Below are positions 23,858-32,700 of a stretch of 42,628 nucleotides of DNA, one piece after another. Both the position numbers and the translations under genes were made by a program. Under the pieces are notes generated by a model, which was not told where the DNA came from, made no database searches, and worked only from the letters and a program-made list of their open reading frames with translations. Numbering within the stretch: the first letter of the stretch is position 1; every line of letters starts with the position of its first letter. This DNA comes from an uncultured Oscillibacter sp. (GTDB lineage Bacteria; Bacillota; Clostridia; Oscillospirales; Oscillospiraceae), in the NCBI RefSeq assembly GCF_910579365.1, contig NZ_CAJTUX010000017.1:1-42628 (forward strand), read 5' to 3'.

Positions 23858-24231
23858 GTTCGGTCCCACCTTTCCGGCAGCAGGTCTTTAAGCGTAACTT
23901 CCTTTTCATGGCCCACAGCGACGACTGTATGTTCATTATAAACATCTAATTGTGACATCAATTCTCTGCATTTTCCACAGGGCGGCAAAATGCTTCCGTC
24001 TTCGTATACGGCCACAATCCTTTCGATTTTGGTTTCGCTATTTTTAAGCATTTCCGCAATAGCCGCTTGTTCCACGCAGAACCCAATTGAACATGGCACA
24101 TCAATGCAAATGCCGGTAAATATTGCCCCGCCAACAGTTTCCAATGCACAGCCTACATGGCCGGCTTCCCCGTTTTTCTTTAACTTTATAGGGTTTACCG
24201 TCCGCAGGGCGATGTTATATCAGTTTTTCAT
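23848..24231 (-). pseudogene. Cytidine/blasticidin-S-type deaminase with a premature TGA at codon 4
   Basis: The deaminase fold is clear: IGFCVEQAAIAEML holds the zinc Cys and catalytic Glu, and PPCGKCREL the two other zinc Cys. Reading back from the C-terminus the frame stays open through RTVNPIKLKKNGEAGHVGCA to a TGA at 24220-24222. Three codons further up is an ATG at 24231 with AAGAAGGA before it, so the gene reads Met-Lys-Asn-stop-Tyr-Asn-Ile-Ala. Homologues often have Trp at this place (TGG to TGA is one change). A start at the TTG at 24144 would drop about 29 N-terminal residues. Neighbours use TGA as a normal stop, so recoding is unlikely. Function if intact: deamination of cytidine or a nucleoside antibiotic. 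Confidence 0.8.
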
Positions 24232-24365
24232 AATTCCTTCTTTAATACTGAGTTTCCATTCGTATTGCAGCATAGGACCTGATTATGGTTCCGTATCTTT
24301 TCTAAAAATTGCCGGAGCTTCACCACGGCAGCGCTTTTCCGAAAAGGGAACCAGCAGATTTGGAG

Positions 24366-24394
24366 TTGATTCTTTTTCCGGATTATGATATACT
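24366..24394 (+). promoter_or_regulatory. Sigma-A-type promoter for mgtE
   Basis: TTGATT (24366-24371), 17 bases, TATACT (24389-24394). The next gene on this strand is mgtE, giving a leader of about 350 bases. Confidence 0.75.
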
Positions 24395-24455
24395 AAAAGC
24401 GGTAAATCAAGGCACCATGCAAACCATTTGGAACTTGAAATGAGGTGAATCTATG

Positions 24456-24552
24456 GACAGCGGCAGTAGTAGTCGAAATATGGGCAAGGTGTCTTCCTGC
24501 CGTCAGAATGCGTCCGGCTGTTTGCGGGATTGGATCTGACTGCTACTTGCTG
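24456..24552 (+). ncRNA. Structured mgtE leader element, class unknown
   Basis: A closing stem can be drawn from 24456-24460 with 24548-24552 (5 bp) and 24464-24473 with 24537-24546 (10 bp, one G-U). Inside are a small hairpin (about 24482-24501) and a competing 5-bp stem whose 3' arm overlaps the closing stem, as in switching leaders. Magnesium transporter genes are often controlled by riboswitches, but the conserved M-box sequence is not recognisable. An alternative content is a 28-codon leader ORF (24452-24538) with GAGGTGA before its ATG. The remaining leader up to 24750 shows nothing else clear. Confidence 0.4.
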
Positions 24553-24750
24553 TACGGATATTTGAAGCACCATTGTCCATTTTGAAAGCCATGCTGCATT
24601 GCGAAAGGCGATCCGGAGCAACCTGGCCCACAAATGACAGTGGTATTTTTATGCCCTTTTTGGCCTGCAAATCGCTGCTCTGCTTCCGCCTTTGCCGCAA
24701 AAACCCACAGCGGCCGCCAACCGCTCCATGTGCAAGGGAGGTATTGGACA

Positions 24751-26169
24751 ATGAATGAGAAGCTGAATTTTGCAGCCGAGAACCTGACGGCTGCCCAACA
24801 CCCGGACTACAAAGCGGAAATCGCCCAAATCCTTCGCGGAACGCTCACTCCGCAGCCGATGAAGGAGCGCATTCACGCTTACCATGAAAATGACATCGCG
24901 GCGGCCATGGAGCTGCTGAGCCGGGAGGAGCGAGGCCGGCTTTACGGCATATTGGACACCGGAGAGCTGGCCAGCGTTCTGGAGTACTCCGGGCATTTGG
25001 ATGAATACGTCAAGGAACTCACCCTCCGCAGGCAGGTGGACGTTCTCTCTCAGCTGGAAGCCTCCACTGCGGCGGAATACCTGCACCAGCTGGAAAAGGC
25101 CCAGCGCAATATGCTGATCGAATGGATGGACAAGGAGGTGCGGGAGGAAATTCTGCTTCTCAGCTCCTTTGACGAAGACGAGATCGGCAGCAAGATGTCT
25201 ACGAATTATATCTCCATCTGCGCCGGGAGCAGCGTACGCCAGGCCATGCGCACACTGATCGATCAGGCGGAGGAACATGACAATATCTCGACAATTTATG
25301 TCGTGAGTGAAGATGGAATTCTGGTGGGCGCGATCGACCTCAAACACCTGATTATTGCCCGGGAGCATACGGGGATCGACACGATTACTATGACGTCGTA
25401 TCCCTATGTATATGTCAATGAGCAGATTGACGAATGCGTGGAGCGCATCAAAGATTACTCCGAGGACTCCATTCCCGTTCTGGACACGGAGAATAAGCTT
25501 TGCGGGGTTTTGACATCCCAGGAGATCACGCAGCTGATAGACGACGCCCTGGGCGATGATTATGCAAAGCTGGCCGGCCTGTCCGCGGAGGAGGATTTGC
25601 AGGAGCCTCTCAGGAAAAGCATCGGCAAACGGCTGCCGTGGCTGGTCGTTCTGCTTGGCTTGGGCTTGGTGGTGTCCAGCGTGGTGGGGCTGTTTGAAAG
25701 CGTAGTGGCCCATTTGGCCATCATCGTCAGTTTTCAGTCCCTGATTCTGGACATGTCCGGAAACGCGGGAACGCAGTCTCTGGCGGTCACCATCCGCGTA
25801 TTGATGGATGAGCAGGTCAGCGGAAAACAGAAGCTGCTTCTCATTCGAAAAGAGGCTCGGGTCGGAGTGGTCAACGGTTTGATACTCGGCGTCCTGTCCG
25901 CCCTATTGGTGGGGGCCTATTTGACCCTTTTCAAGGGACAGCCTGTTCTGCTGGCAGTTTCCGTATCGCTCTGCACAGGGCTTGCGCTCTTGCTGTCCGT
26001 CGTTCTTTCCGGCTTGTCCGGGACGGTAATTCCGATTCTTTTCAAGCGGCTGAACGTGGACCCCGCCGTTGCTTCCGGTCCTCTCATCACCACAATCAAT
26101 GATTTAATTGCCGTGGTCACATTCTATGGACTGGTATGGATGCTTTTGATTAACATCCTGCATTTCTAA
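24751..26169 (+). CDS. mgtE: Magnesium transporter MgtE
   Basis: 472 aa. MgtE is a dimeric, magnesium-gated Mg2+ channel. Layout: N-terminal helical domain (about 30-130, with LSREERGRLYGILDTGELA), two CBS domains (about 135-255, with TIYVVSEDGILVGAIDLKHL and DSIPVLDTENKLCGVLTSQE) that sense magnesium, a connecting helix, and five membrane helices (about 290-470) with the pore part MSGNAGTQSLAVTIR. All key parts are present. The ATG at 24751 follows AAGGGAGGT; an in-frame ATG at 24634 would add unconserved residues. Promoter and long leader suggest control of its own. Confidence 0.95.
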   Translation: MNEKLNFAAENLTAAQHPDYKAEIAQILRGTLTPQPMKERIHAYHENDIAAAMELLSREERGRLYGILDTGELASVLEYSGHLDEYVKELTLRRQVDVLSQLEASTAAEYLHQLEKAQRNMLIEWMDKEVREEILLLSSFDEDEIGSKMSTNYISICAGSSVRQAMRTLIDQAEEHDNISTIYVVSEDGILVGAIDLKHLIIAREHTGIDTITMTSYPYVYVNEQIDECVERIKDYSEDSIPVLDTENKLCGVLTSQEITQLIDDALGDDYAKLAGLSAEEDLQEPLRKSIGKRLPWLVVLLGLGLVVSSVVGLFESVVAHLAIIVSFQSLILDMSGNAGTQSLAVTIRVLMDEQVSGKQKLLLIRKEARVGVVNGLILGVLSALLVGAYLTLFKGQPVLLAVSVSLCTGLALLLSVVLSGLSGTVIPILFKRLNVDPAVASGPLITTINDLIAVVTFYGLVWMLLINILHF

Positions 26170-26330
26170 CAGAGCAAGCCGCGCAGGCGGCGGCTCTCCT
26201 GCCCGTCCGGATGGGCCCATTTGCGGATGAGCGCCAGCGGCACACAGGCCGCGAGAAAATACCCCGCGGAGCGGAAAACGACGGTCCTCCGCCGGATTCG
26301 CGGCGCATGGCCGGAAAACGGGGAGGACAT
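26166..26330 (-). pseudogene. Possible C-terminal remnant of a membrane protein
   Basis: On the minus strand an open frame enters around 26430 and ends at 26166, overlapping the mgtE stop. From an ATG at 26330 it would give 54 residues including a hydrophobic stretch (FRSAGYFLAACVPLALI) and a charged end. No ribosome binding site is seen, so this is more likely the tail of a lost gene than a small gene. It fills most of the 267 bases between mgtE and the lipase gene; nothing else was found there. Confidence 0.25.
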
Positions 26331-26436
26331 CAGCGGGGCGATGGGAGGCGGCGTCCAGCCTGCCGGTAAAAATGCAGGACGGATTTGAAGCCTGCCTCCC
26401 TGGTCCGGCCTGCGGAACCGTCCGTTTGCCTGTAGC

Positions 26437-27810
26437 TCAATATCCCCGGCGCTTCAAATCCGCAACCAGCTTCACATAGAACTCCCGCACATCAAAGCCC
26501 CGAATGTTCTCCCGGTTCAAATCCACCACGTCGCCGTGGGAGATACCCCGCTTGCCCTCCGGTTCCAGGAGGGTGAACGTCTCGCCCCACTTGGCGGATT
26601 CCACCGACACCAGCCCGTCGTTGAGGCCGTCGAAGTGCTTCACAATGGGGTAGGTCATATTCAGCGGGAACTTGCCGTGCTGGGCCTTCTTGCAGTAGGA
26701 CATGACGCTCTCGTACACCACGCCGGGGGCGTCGGGGGTCACGTTGTTCCGGGCCAGACACGCGCTCTCCATCAGATCGGTCACCGCCGCCAAAAAGTCC
26801 GGATTAGGGTCGCCCACCCGCTTCATGGCGGCGTTGTAGGCCGCCGCGATCTTCTGCCGGGCAGCCTCCGGCACTTTGCCCAGCAGGTACTCGGCAAAGA
26901 TACAGCCCCGGTGAGGGGTGTTGATGGTGGTCAGGGTCGCCACATAAGGGGCCATCCCGCAGTGGGCAATGGCGGCCCGGCTGTCCAGCCCGCCCTTGGA
27001 GTGGGCGATGATGTTCACCTTGCCGCAGCCGGTCTCCTCCACGATCTGCCGGATACGCGCCGCCAGCTCCTTCCCGCTGTCCTCCACCGCCGCCGCGGAC
27101 TGCTGCTGTCCGTAGTAAACGGTGGCTCCATTGCGGATCAGCTCCTTGGGGATGCGGCCCCAGTAGTTGAGGTAGCGAAAGTCCCGGAAAAACACGCCGT
27201 GAACCATCAGGATGGGATAGGTTGTCTTGCAGACCTCGCTCTCTGCCCGGACTTCATCCAGCTCCCACTTCTGGGTCTCAAACTCCACTTCGTCCCCGCA
27301 GATGCGGATGATTTTTGCCAGGTACCAGAGATTCACCAGGGGAATCCACCCGCACAGCGCCGCCAGAATCCGGTGCTTTATCCCTAACTGCACCGAGGTG
27401 AGGTAGACCCGGATCATGCCGTTCCAAAAGAGGATGCACAAGGGAAGAGCCAGCATAACAAGAAGCGCGCCGGCCAGTAACGGCATCCTTCCGCTTCCTG
27501 TGACAGGAATCACAAAGGAAGTGACCGCCCACAAGAAAACAATCTGAATACCCAGCGAGCACAAAAAATCTGCCAGGAACAGCCGCAGCAGTTCCGTCCC
27601 CTCTGCCAGCCGCTGGATGCGCTTGGTGGGAGCGGTCTTTGGCAAAGGGTGGACGTTGATTATAAAAAACGCCGCCAACAGCGGCAGCCAACACCAAAAA
27701 GTAAAGGGGACCGCTATGCCGCTTACGAAGCAAATCAGTACAAAGAGGGGGATGTAATTCAGCATCGCCGCCATCAGCAGCGTATGGAGGATCCGCCTGG
27801 CATATTTCAC
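26437..27810 (-). CDS. Membrane-anchored alpha/beta-hydrolase lipase
   Basis: 457 aa. The first 170 residues form four or five hydrophobic helices (about 12-35, 38-52, 76-103, 108-135, 148-168). The rest is an alpha/beta hydrolase of the triacylglycerol-lipase type: TYPILMVHGVFF (oxyanion strand), AHSKGG with the nucleophile Ser271, a likely acid in DGLNDGLVS (Asp394 or Asp398), and GISHGDVVD with His425. The nucleophile elbow is HSKGG rather than the classic GHSxGG, as in several clostridial lipases. Substrate is unknown; anchoring suggests action on membrane or cell-surface lipids. It is transcribed away from the Hsp70 gene from a divergent promoter. Confidence 0.88.
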   Translation of the reverse strand: MKYARRILHTLLMAAMLNYIPLFVLICFVSGIAVPFTFWCWLPLLAAFFIINVHPLPKTAPTKRIQRLAEGTELLRLFLADFLCSLGIQIVFLWAVTSFVIPVTGSGRMPLLAGALLVMLALPLCILFWNGMIRVYLTSVQLGIKHRILAALCGWIPLVNLWYLAKIIRICGDEVEFETQKWELDEVRAESEVCKTTYPILMVHGVFFRDFRYLNYWGRIPKELIRNGATVYYGQQQSAAAVEDSGKELAARIRQIVEETGCGKVNIIAHSKGGLDSRAAIAHCGMAPYVATLTTINTPHRGCIFAEYLLGKVPEAARQKIAAAYNAAMKRVGDPNPDFLAAVTDLMESACLARNNVTPDAPGVVYESVMSYCKKAQHGKFPLNMTYPIVKHFDGLNDGLVSVESAKWGETFTLLEPEGKRGISHGDVVDLNRENIRGFDVREFYVKLVADLKRRGY

Positions 27811-27857
27811 AAAACCGCCTCCCGCTCAGCAGCGCCTGCCGGCGCTTTCCTGCGTTT

Positions 27858-27886
27858 ATAGTAGACTCTCCGGCTGGGTTTGTCAA
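27858..27886 (-). promoter_or_regulatory. Sigma-A-type promoter for the lipase gene
   Basis: On the minus strand TTGACA (27881-27886), 17 bases, TACTAT (27858-27863). It is back to back with the Hsp70 promoter 45 bases away. Confidence 0.75.
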
Positions 27887-27930
27887 GTTGGGGGCTGGCA
27901 TCTCTTTTCAAGAAAGCATGGTCAAGCAGA

Positions 27931-27959
27931 TTGAATTGGGCCGGAGACGATGCTATAAT
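27931..27959 (+). promoter_or_regulatory. Sigma-A-type promoter for the Hsp70/J-protein operon
   Basis: TTGAAT (27931-27936), 17 bases, TATAAT (27954-27959), about 35 bases before the Hsp70 ATG. No CIRCE or HrcA-type inverted repeat is seen, so heat-shock control of the usual kind is not supported. Confidence 0.83.
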
Positions 27960-27994
27960 CAAACAAATAGACATGAAAAAAAGGGGGAGGAACG

Positions 27995-29761
27995 ATGGCA
28001 ATCATTGGCATTGATTTAGGTACTACCAACTCTCTGGCCTGCGTCTACCGCAGCGGCAGGGCGGAGCGGATACCCAACGAGCTGGGGGAGTACAAGACCA
28101 GCAGCGCCGTCAGCGTTTTGGAAGACGGAACGGTCCTGGTGGGCGCGGCGGCGAAGGAGCGGCTGGTGACCCATCCGGAGGCCACTGCCGCCTCCTTCAA
28201 AATCTGGATGGGCACGGAGAAGACGCTGACCCTGGCCGAACGGAAGTTCAAGCCGGAAGAGCTGTCCGCCCTGGTCCTCCGCCAGCTGCTGGAGGACGCG
28301 AAGCGGTATCTTGGAGAGCCGGTGGAGGAGGCCGTCATCAGCGTCCCGGCCTATTTCAACGACGACCAGCGCTGCGCCACGAAGCTGGCCGCCCAACTGG
28401 CGGGGCTGAATGTAAAGCGCCTCATCAACGAGCCCTCCGCCGCCGCGCTCTACCACCGTTACAGCGCCCAGACCGGCGACTGCCAGATGATGATTGTGGA
28501 CTTTGGCGGCGGAACTTTGGACGTGAGCATCGTGGAGTGCTTTGAGAATATCATCGAGATCACCGCCATTGCCGGGGACAACCGCCTGGGCGGGGACGAC
28601 ATCGACCGGGCCATCGCGGCGCACTTCTGTCAGGAGAATGGCTTGACGGAGGAACATCTGGCTCCCGCTCTCCGGGCGTCCCTCTACCGCCAGGCGGAGA
28701 CGGCGAAGATCGCCCTCTCCAGCGCCCCGGCGGCCTCCATCTCCCTCCAGCAGGGGGAGAAGCGGTACGGCCTTGTCCTGACCAATGAGCTTTTGCGCCA
28801 GCTCTGCGGGCCGGTGTTCCAGAAGGTCCGGGGGGTCATCACCCGGGCCATGAAGGACCGCAGCCGGGGCGGCAGGCTCAACGACGTGATTCTGGTGGGC
28901 GGTTCTGCCCAACTGATGGTGTTTGTTGATTTTCTGGAGGAACTCTTTGGCCGGAGACCCCATGTGGCTGTGTCGCCGGACGAAATCGTAGCCCTGGGCG
29001 TGGGGCTATGCGCGGGCATCAAGGAGCGGGCGGAGGATTTGCAGGACCTGGTGATGACGGACGTGTGCCCCTTCTCTCTGGGAGTCTCCACCTACAGCCG
29101 CCGGGACGACCGGACGCCCCACATGGCGGTCCTGATTCCAAGAAGCAGCATGCTCCCCGCCAGCCACCAGGAGCAGTTTTATACCCTCAACGACAACCAG
29201 ACGGGACTGCGGTTTGAAATCTACCAGGGAGAGGGGTACTTCGCCTCGGAGAATCTGAAGCTGGGAGAGGTGGAGGTTCAGGTGCCGCCCGGCCCGGCGG
29301 GAGAGCAGTCCGCCCTGGTGACGTTTACCTATGACATTGACGGCATCCTCCATGTCAGCGCCCAGAGCAGCGGCGGGGACTTCCGGGAGCGGATGATTCT
29401 GAATCCCAACCTGCACCTGACGGAGGAGGGAAAAGCCCAGGCCATGGAGCGCATCCGTCAAATCCAGCTGGCGGCTCAGGGAGACCAAAGGGACCAGCTT
29501 CTGCTGGAGCGGGCTCTGCGAATCTACACCCAGACCATCGGGCAGCGGCGGGAGATGGCCGCGGGACTGATTGGCTATTGGAAGAACCTGATGGACTGCG
29601 GCGACCGGATTCAGCGGCGGCGGGATTATGACCGGATAAAGGAACGGCTGGATATGCTGGAGGCCGCCGTGGAGGAGGACCCTCTGGAGAGCGGAATCTG
29701 GTTCGGAGAACCGGAGGAAGAGGAGTTCGGCCAGGAGTTTGAAGAGGATTCGGAGGAGTGA
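27995..29761 (+). CDS. Hsp70-family chaperone, HscC-like
   Basis: 588 aa, shorter than DnaK (about 610-640) and nearer to HscC. Nucleotide-binding domain: IGIDLGTTNSLAC (residues 4-16), VISVPAYFNDDQRCATK, LINEPSAAAL, MIVDFGGGTLDVS (about 166-178), and VGGSAQ near 308. Substrate-binding domain follows with FEIYQGEG and ITYDIDG-like strand, then a helical lid of about 110 residues ending in an acidic Glu-rich tail without the DnaK EEVD-like signature. DnaK itself sits elsewhere with grpE/dnaJ, so this is a second specialised Hsp70. It is followed after 3 bases by its probable J-domain partner, and GGGGGAGG precedes the ATG. Confidence 0.92.
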   Translation: MAIIGIDLGTTNSLACVYRSGRAERIPNELGEYKTSSAVSVLEDGTVLVGAAAKERLVTHPEATAASFKIWMGTEKTLTLAERKFKPEELSALVLRQLLEDAKRYLGEPVEEAVISVPAYFNDDQRCATKLAAQLAGLNVKRLINEPSAAALYHRYSAQTGDCQMMIVDFGGGTLDVSIVECFENIIEITAIAGDNRLGGDDIDRAIAAHFCQENGLTEEHLAPALRASLYRQAETAKIALSSAPAASISLQQGEKRYGLVLTNELLRQLCGPVFQKVRGVITRAMKDRSRGGRLNDVILVGGSAQLMVFVDFLEELFGRRPHVAVSPDEIVALGVGLCAGIKERAEDLQDLVMTDVCPFSLGVSTYSRRDDRTPHMAVLIPRSSMLPASHQEQFYTLNDNQTGLRFEIYQGEGYFASENLKLGEVEVQVPPGPAGEQSALVTFTYDIDGILHVSAQSSGGDFRERMILNPNLHLTEEGKAQAMERIRQIQLAAQGDQRDQLLLERALRIYTQTIGQRREMAAGLIGYWKNLMDCGDRIQRRRDYDRIKERLDMLEAAVEEDPLESGIWFGEPEEEEFGQEFEEDSEE

Positions 29762-29764
29762 GGG

Positions 29765-32700
29765 ATGGATACCATTTGGACGGCCCTGGGGATTGCGCCC
29801 ACAGAGGATGTGGCCGCCATCAAGCGCGCCTATGCGGAACGGGCCAAGATCTGCCACCCCGAGGAGGACCCGGAGGGTTTCCTCCGGCTGCGGCGGGCCT
29901 ATCAGGCGGCCTTGGACTGCGCCGGGGGGAAGCGGGAGGAGCCGGCCTTTTCTCCGGAGAAGATCGTGAAACGAGATGGGACTCCGTCCCCAAAGGATGG
30001 AGAGGAAGCCCCGGAGGACGGGGAAGACGCTCCGGCGGAGGACCAGGGCTGGGACCTGCAAGAGCGGGAGGACGAGGGCCCCAACCCCTATGAGGGCGGC
30101 GAGGCCATTACGAAGTTTCTGGACCTCTATACCGGGAAACAACGGAAAAACCCGGCCATGTGGATGGATTACGTTACCTCCGGCGCCTTTCTGGACGCCG
30201 CCTGGGACCCCCGGTTCACGTCGCTGCTTTTGCGGAAGGTCCGGAAACTCCAGCCGGACTTCCAGCCCAATAAAGAGTGCCTGACCTGGCTGAACGTGGC
30301 GTATCAATTCTCCGGCGGAGAGGGGCAGACCTTTGAGGGGCTGAAGGACATCCTCCAGATTGCCGCCCTGGGACCCGTACCCAAGAAGCCCAAGGGCAAC
30401 GAGTTCGCCATTTTACAAAGCTTTCTGGATTACCGGCACCTGACCCGTCTCGCCGGCGCGGGGCGCTGGAACCAGGAGGCCATAGAGGCTTTCCGGCAGG
30501 TGCTGAACCGTTATTCCCCCGCCTATATCCGAGAGCGCTGCGAACAGCGGGTGACGCCGGACTGCGAGCGCCACCCCGCCGGACTCCGGGTGTTCATCCA
30601 CTTTTTGCAAAGGGAGGACCTGCCGGAGGAGGTCTACCGGTCCGCGTGGCGGAGGCTGGACCTGAAAAGCGCCGTCATGGGCCGGGCGAAAGTCCTCTAT
30701 GGTCCCATCCGGGAGCTGGCTATCCGGCGGGTGCCGGGAATCAACGGGGAGACCCCGGTGAACTTCCTCCAGCTGAACCGGAATCTGGAGGCGTTCTTGA
30801 AGCGCATCAAGGCTGACCCGGCGTCGGAACCGGCAGAGTCCCAGGCCCTGTTTGAAAGCCCGGAGATGCAAAGAGCCCTGCCGGTGCCCCGGTTCCTGGA
30901 GGAGCAGCTTTTAACCGCCTCCCCCTGGCGGCGGGAGGGCATGGGGGAAACGCTGGTCCGCCGGATGCTGGAGTACTATCGGGAGCATGCGGACATCCCC
31001 CGGGCACAGGAAGTAATCTCCGGGCTGGAGGGAGACCTCCGGTTCTGCGAGGCGAAACGCTGGAGCCGGGAGGACAGCCGCGCGGACCCGGAGGGCATCC
31101 CCTATTATGAGTGGGTGCGGCTGTGTTACCGGCCCTTTTTCCGCTGGTGGCTCAACACCGCCTTTTATACTGCCCGGGACCCGGAGACCGGGACGCCCTT
31201 GCTCAAATACTTGGAGAAGTACCTGCCCTACCAGGAGGGCTGGAGCCGCCGTTTTACCGAGCGGGCGGACGGAACGCCCCGGATTCTGGCGGCGGCCATG
31301 GGGCTGGTGGAGATTGCCTGCTATCCTATGCACCTGGAGTACCAGGTGAACGGAAAGCCGGTATACCGTCCCTGCCTTACCTGGGAGCAGACGGCCCAGG
31401 AGAGCGGGGACTGGTTTGCTCTTCTTCTGCCCATCACGGCGGCGGCTTATGGAGACTTTGACATGGTGAGCCGGGAGATTTTCCGCCGTCTGGACTATCT
31501 GCCTGTGCCGGAGAGCGACCGGGCTCTGATCGCCCGGTGTCTTGCGGGCCATGTGTGCCGACTGCCTCTGAACCGGGAGACCGGAGAGGCGGTCCCGCCG
31601 GAGGAGGCATTTCCTCTGGAGCTGTCCATGGAGGGCGGAGGGAGGCTCTACACCGCCGGGTGGTCCGAAGGGGAGCCGGTGACCATTTACCGGCAGACCT
31701 TCTCCGGGCGGAGAATCCAGGAGCATCTGCTTCCGGACCCCGACGGGACCTGGAGGGCGGCGTCCGGCCCTGCGGAGAGAGCTAGCCATTCTCCCCAGAT
31801 TCGTTTTACTGCGGACGGCGGCCTGGAGGCGGCCCGGCAGCGGCTGGTGGAGCTGACGGACCCCCGGTTTTTCGATCTCTCCCGCCTGCGGGAACTGCCA
31901 TGGCGCATCTACTACACACCTGCCGGGGGAGCGGAGGAGAGCCTGACCCATATGGACCTCCTGAGACCCGACCCGAAGCCGGACGCCGCGGCGCTGCTGG
32001 AGAAGTGGGCGGAGATGGAGGAGATTCCGCCGGAGATGGAGGAGGCGCTGGCCAAGGTGCGGCGGGTCCTGGAGGAGAAGGAGCCGCCGGAGGCAGAACC
32101 CATTCCACAAGAGGCCCTGGTGACCGGAGAGGCCCTTTCCGCCCTGCTGTACCGTTTCTCCCAAGGCGAGTTGGACCGCTTGGAGATGGAGTGGTCCCAG
32201 GGCCGTCTGGTACTCCGCCGGGACGGGGACCAATACGCCTGCCTCTACTTCGAAAACAGCTTTGGCCGGGGGGAGAACTGGTACGCCCTGCTGGCCGACG
32301 CCGAGGCGTACCGGACCGTGGATTGCGGCGACATCGTATATGTGCCCTTCGGCATGGGAAAGCTGGCGGAGTATTCCGTCTTCCACAGCGCCCGGGACCT
32401 TCTTCGGGACATAGACCTGGTCCTGGGCCAGATGGGCTGGGGGCAGCTGGAGAGCGGCGGTCCGGGCGGCTGGCTTTGGAGCTGCGATGTGAGCCGCCAC
32501 GATGCCAAACACAAGGTCCTCATAGCGCAGCAGAAGCTGGGGGGCGTTCCGCAGAAGCGGGGCCGGAACTACTATCTGAGTAAGTTTGTCCTCAGCCGCG
32601 CCGCCTCGGAGCTGGAGACGGTGGACCTCCATGGCGGGCGGACCGCAGCGGCGCTGAAAGGCGGGACCTACGGCCTTGTGGCGGACGGATTGGTCCACTT

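Noticed and set aside
24232..24430. Minus-strand fragment upstream of the deaminase (DLPLLVYHNPEKES and on)
   Set aside because: Open for only about 47 codons without a start, and it lies over the plus-strand mgtE promoter; too weak to call.
24441..24560. M-box magnesium riboswitch before mgtE
   Set aside because: AGGTGA and the position are suggestive, but the conserved M-box core and its later segments cannot be found.
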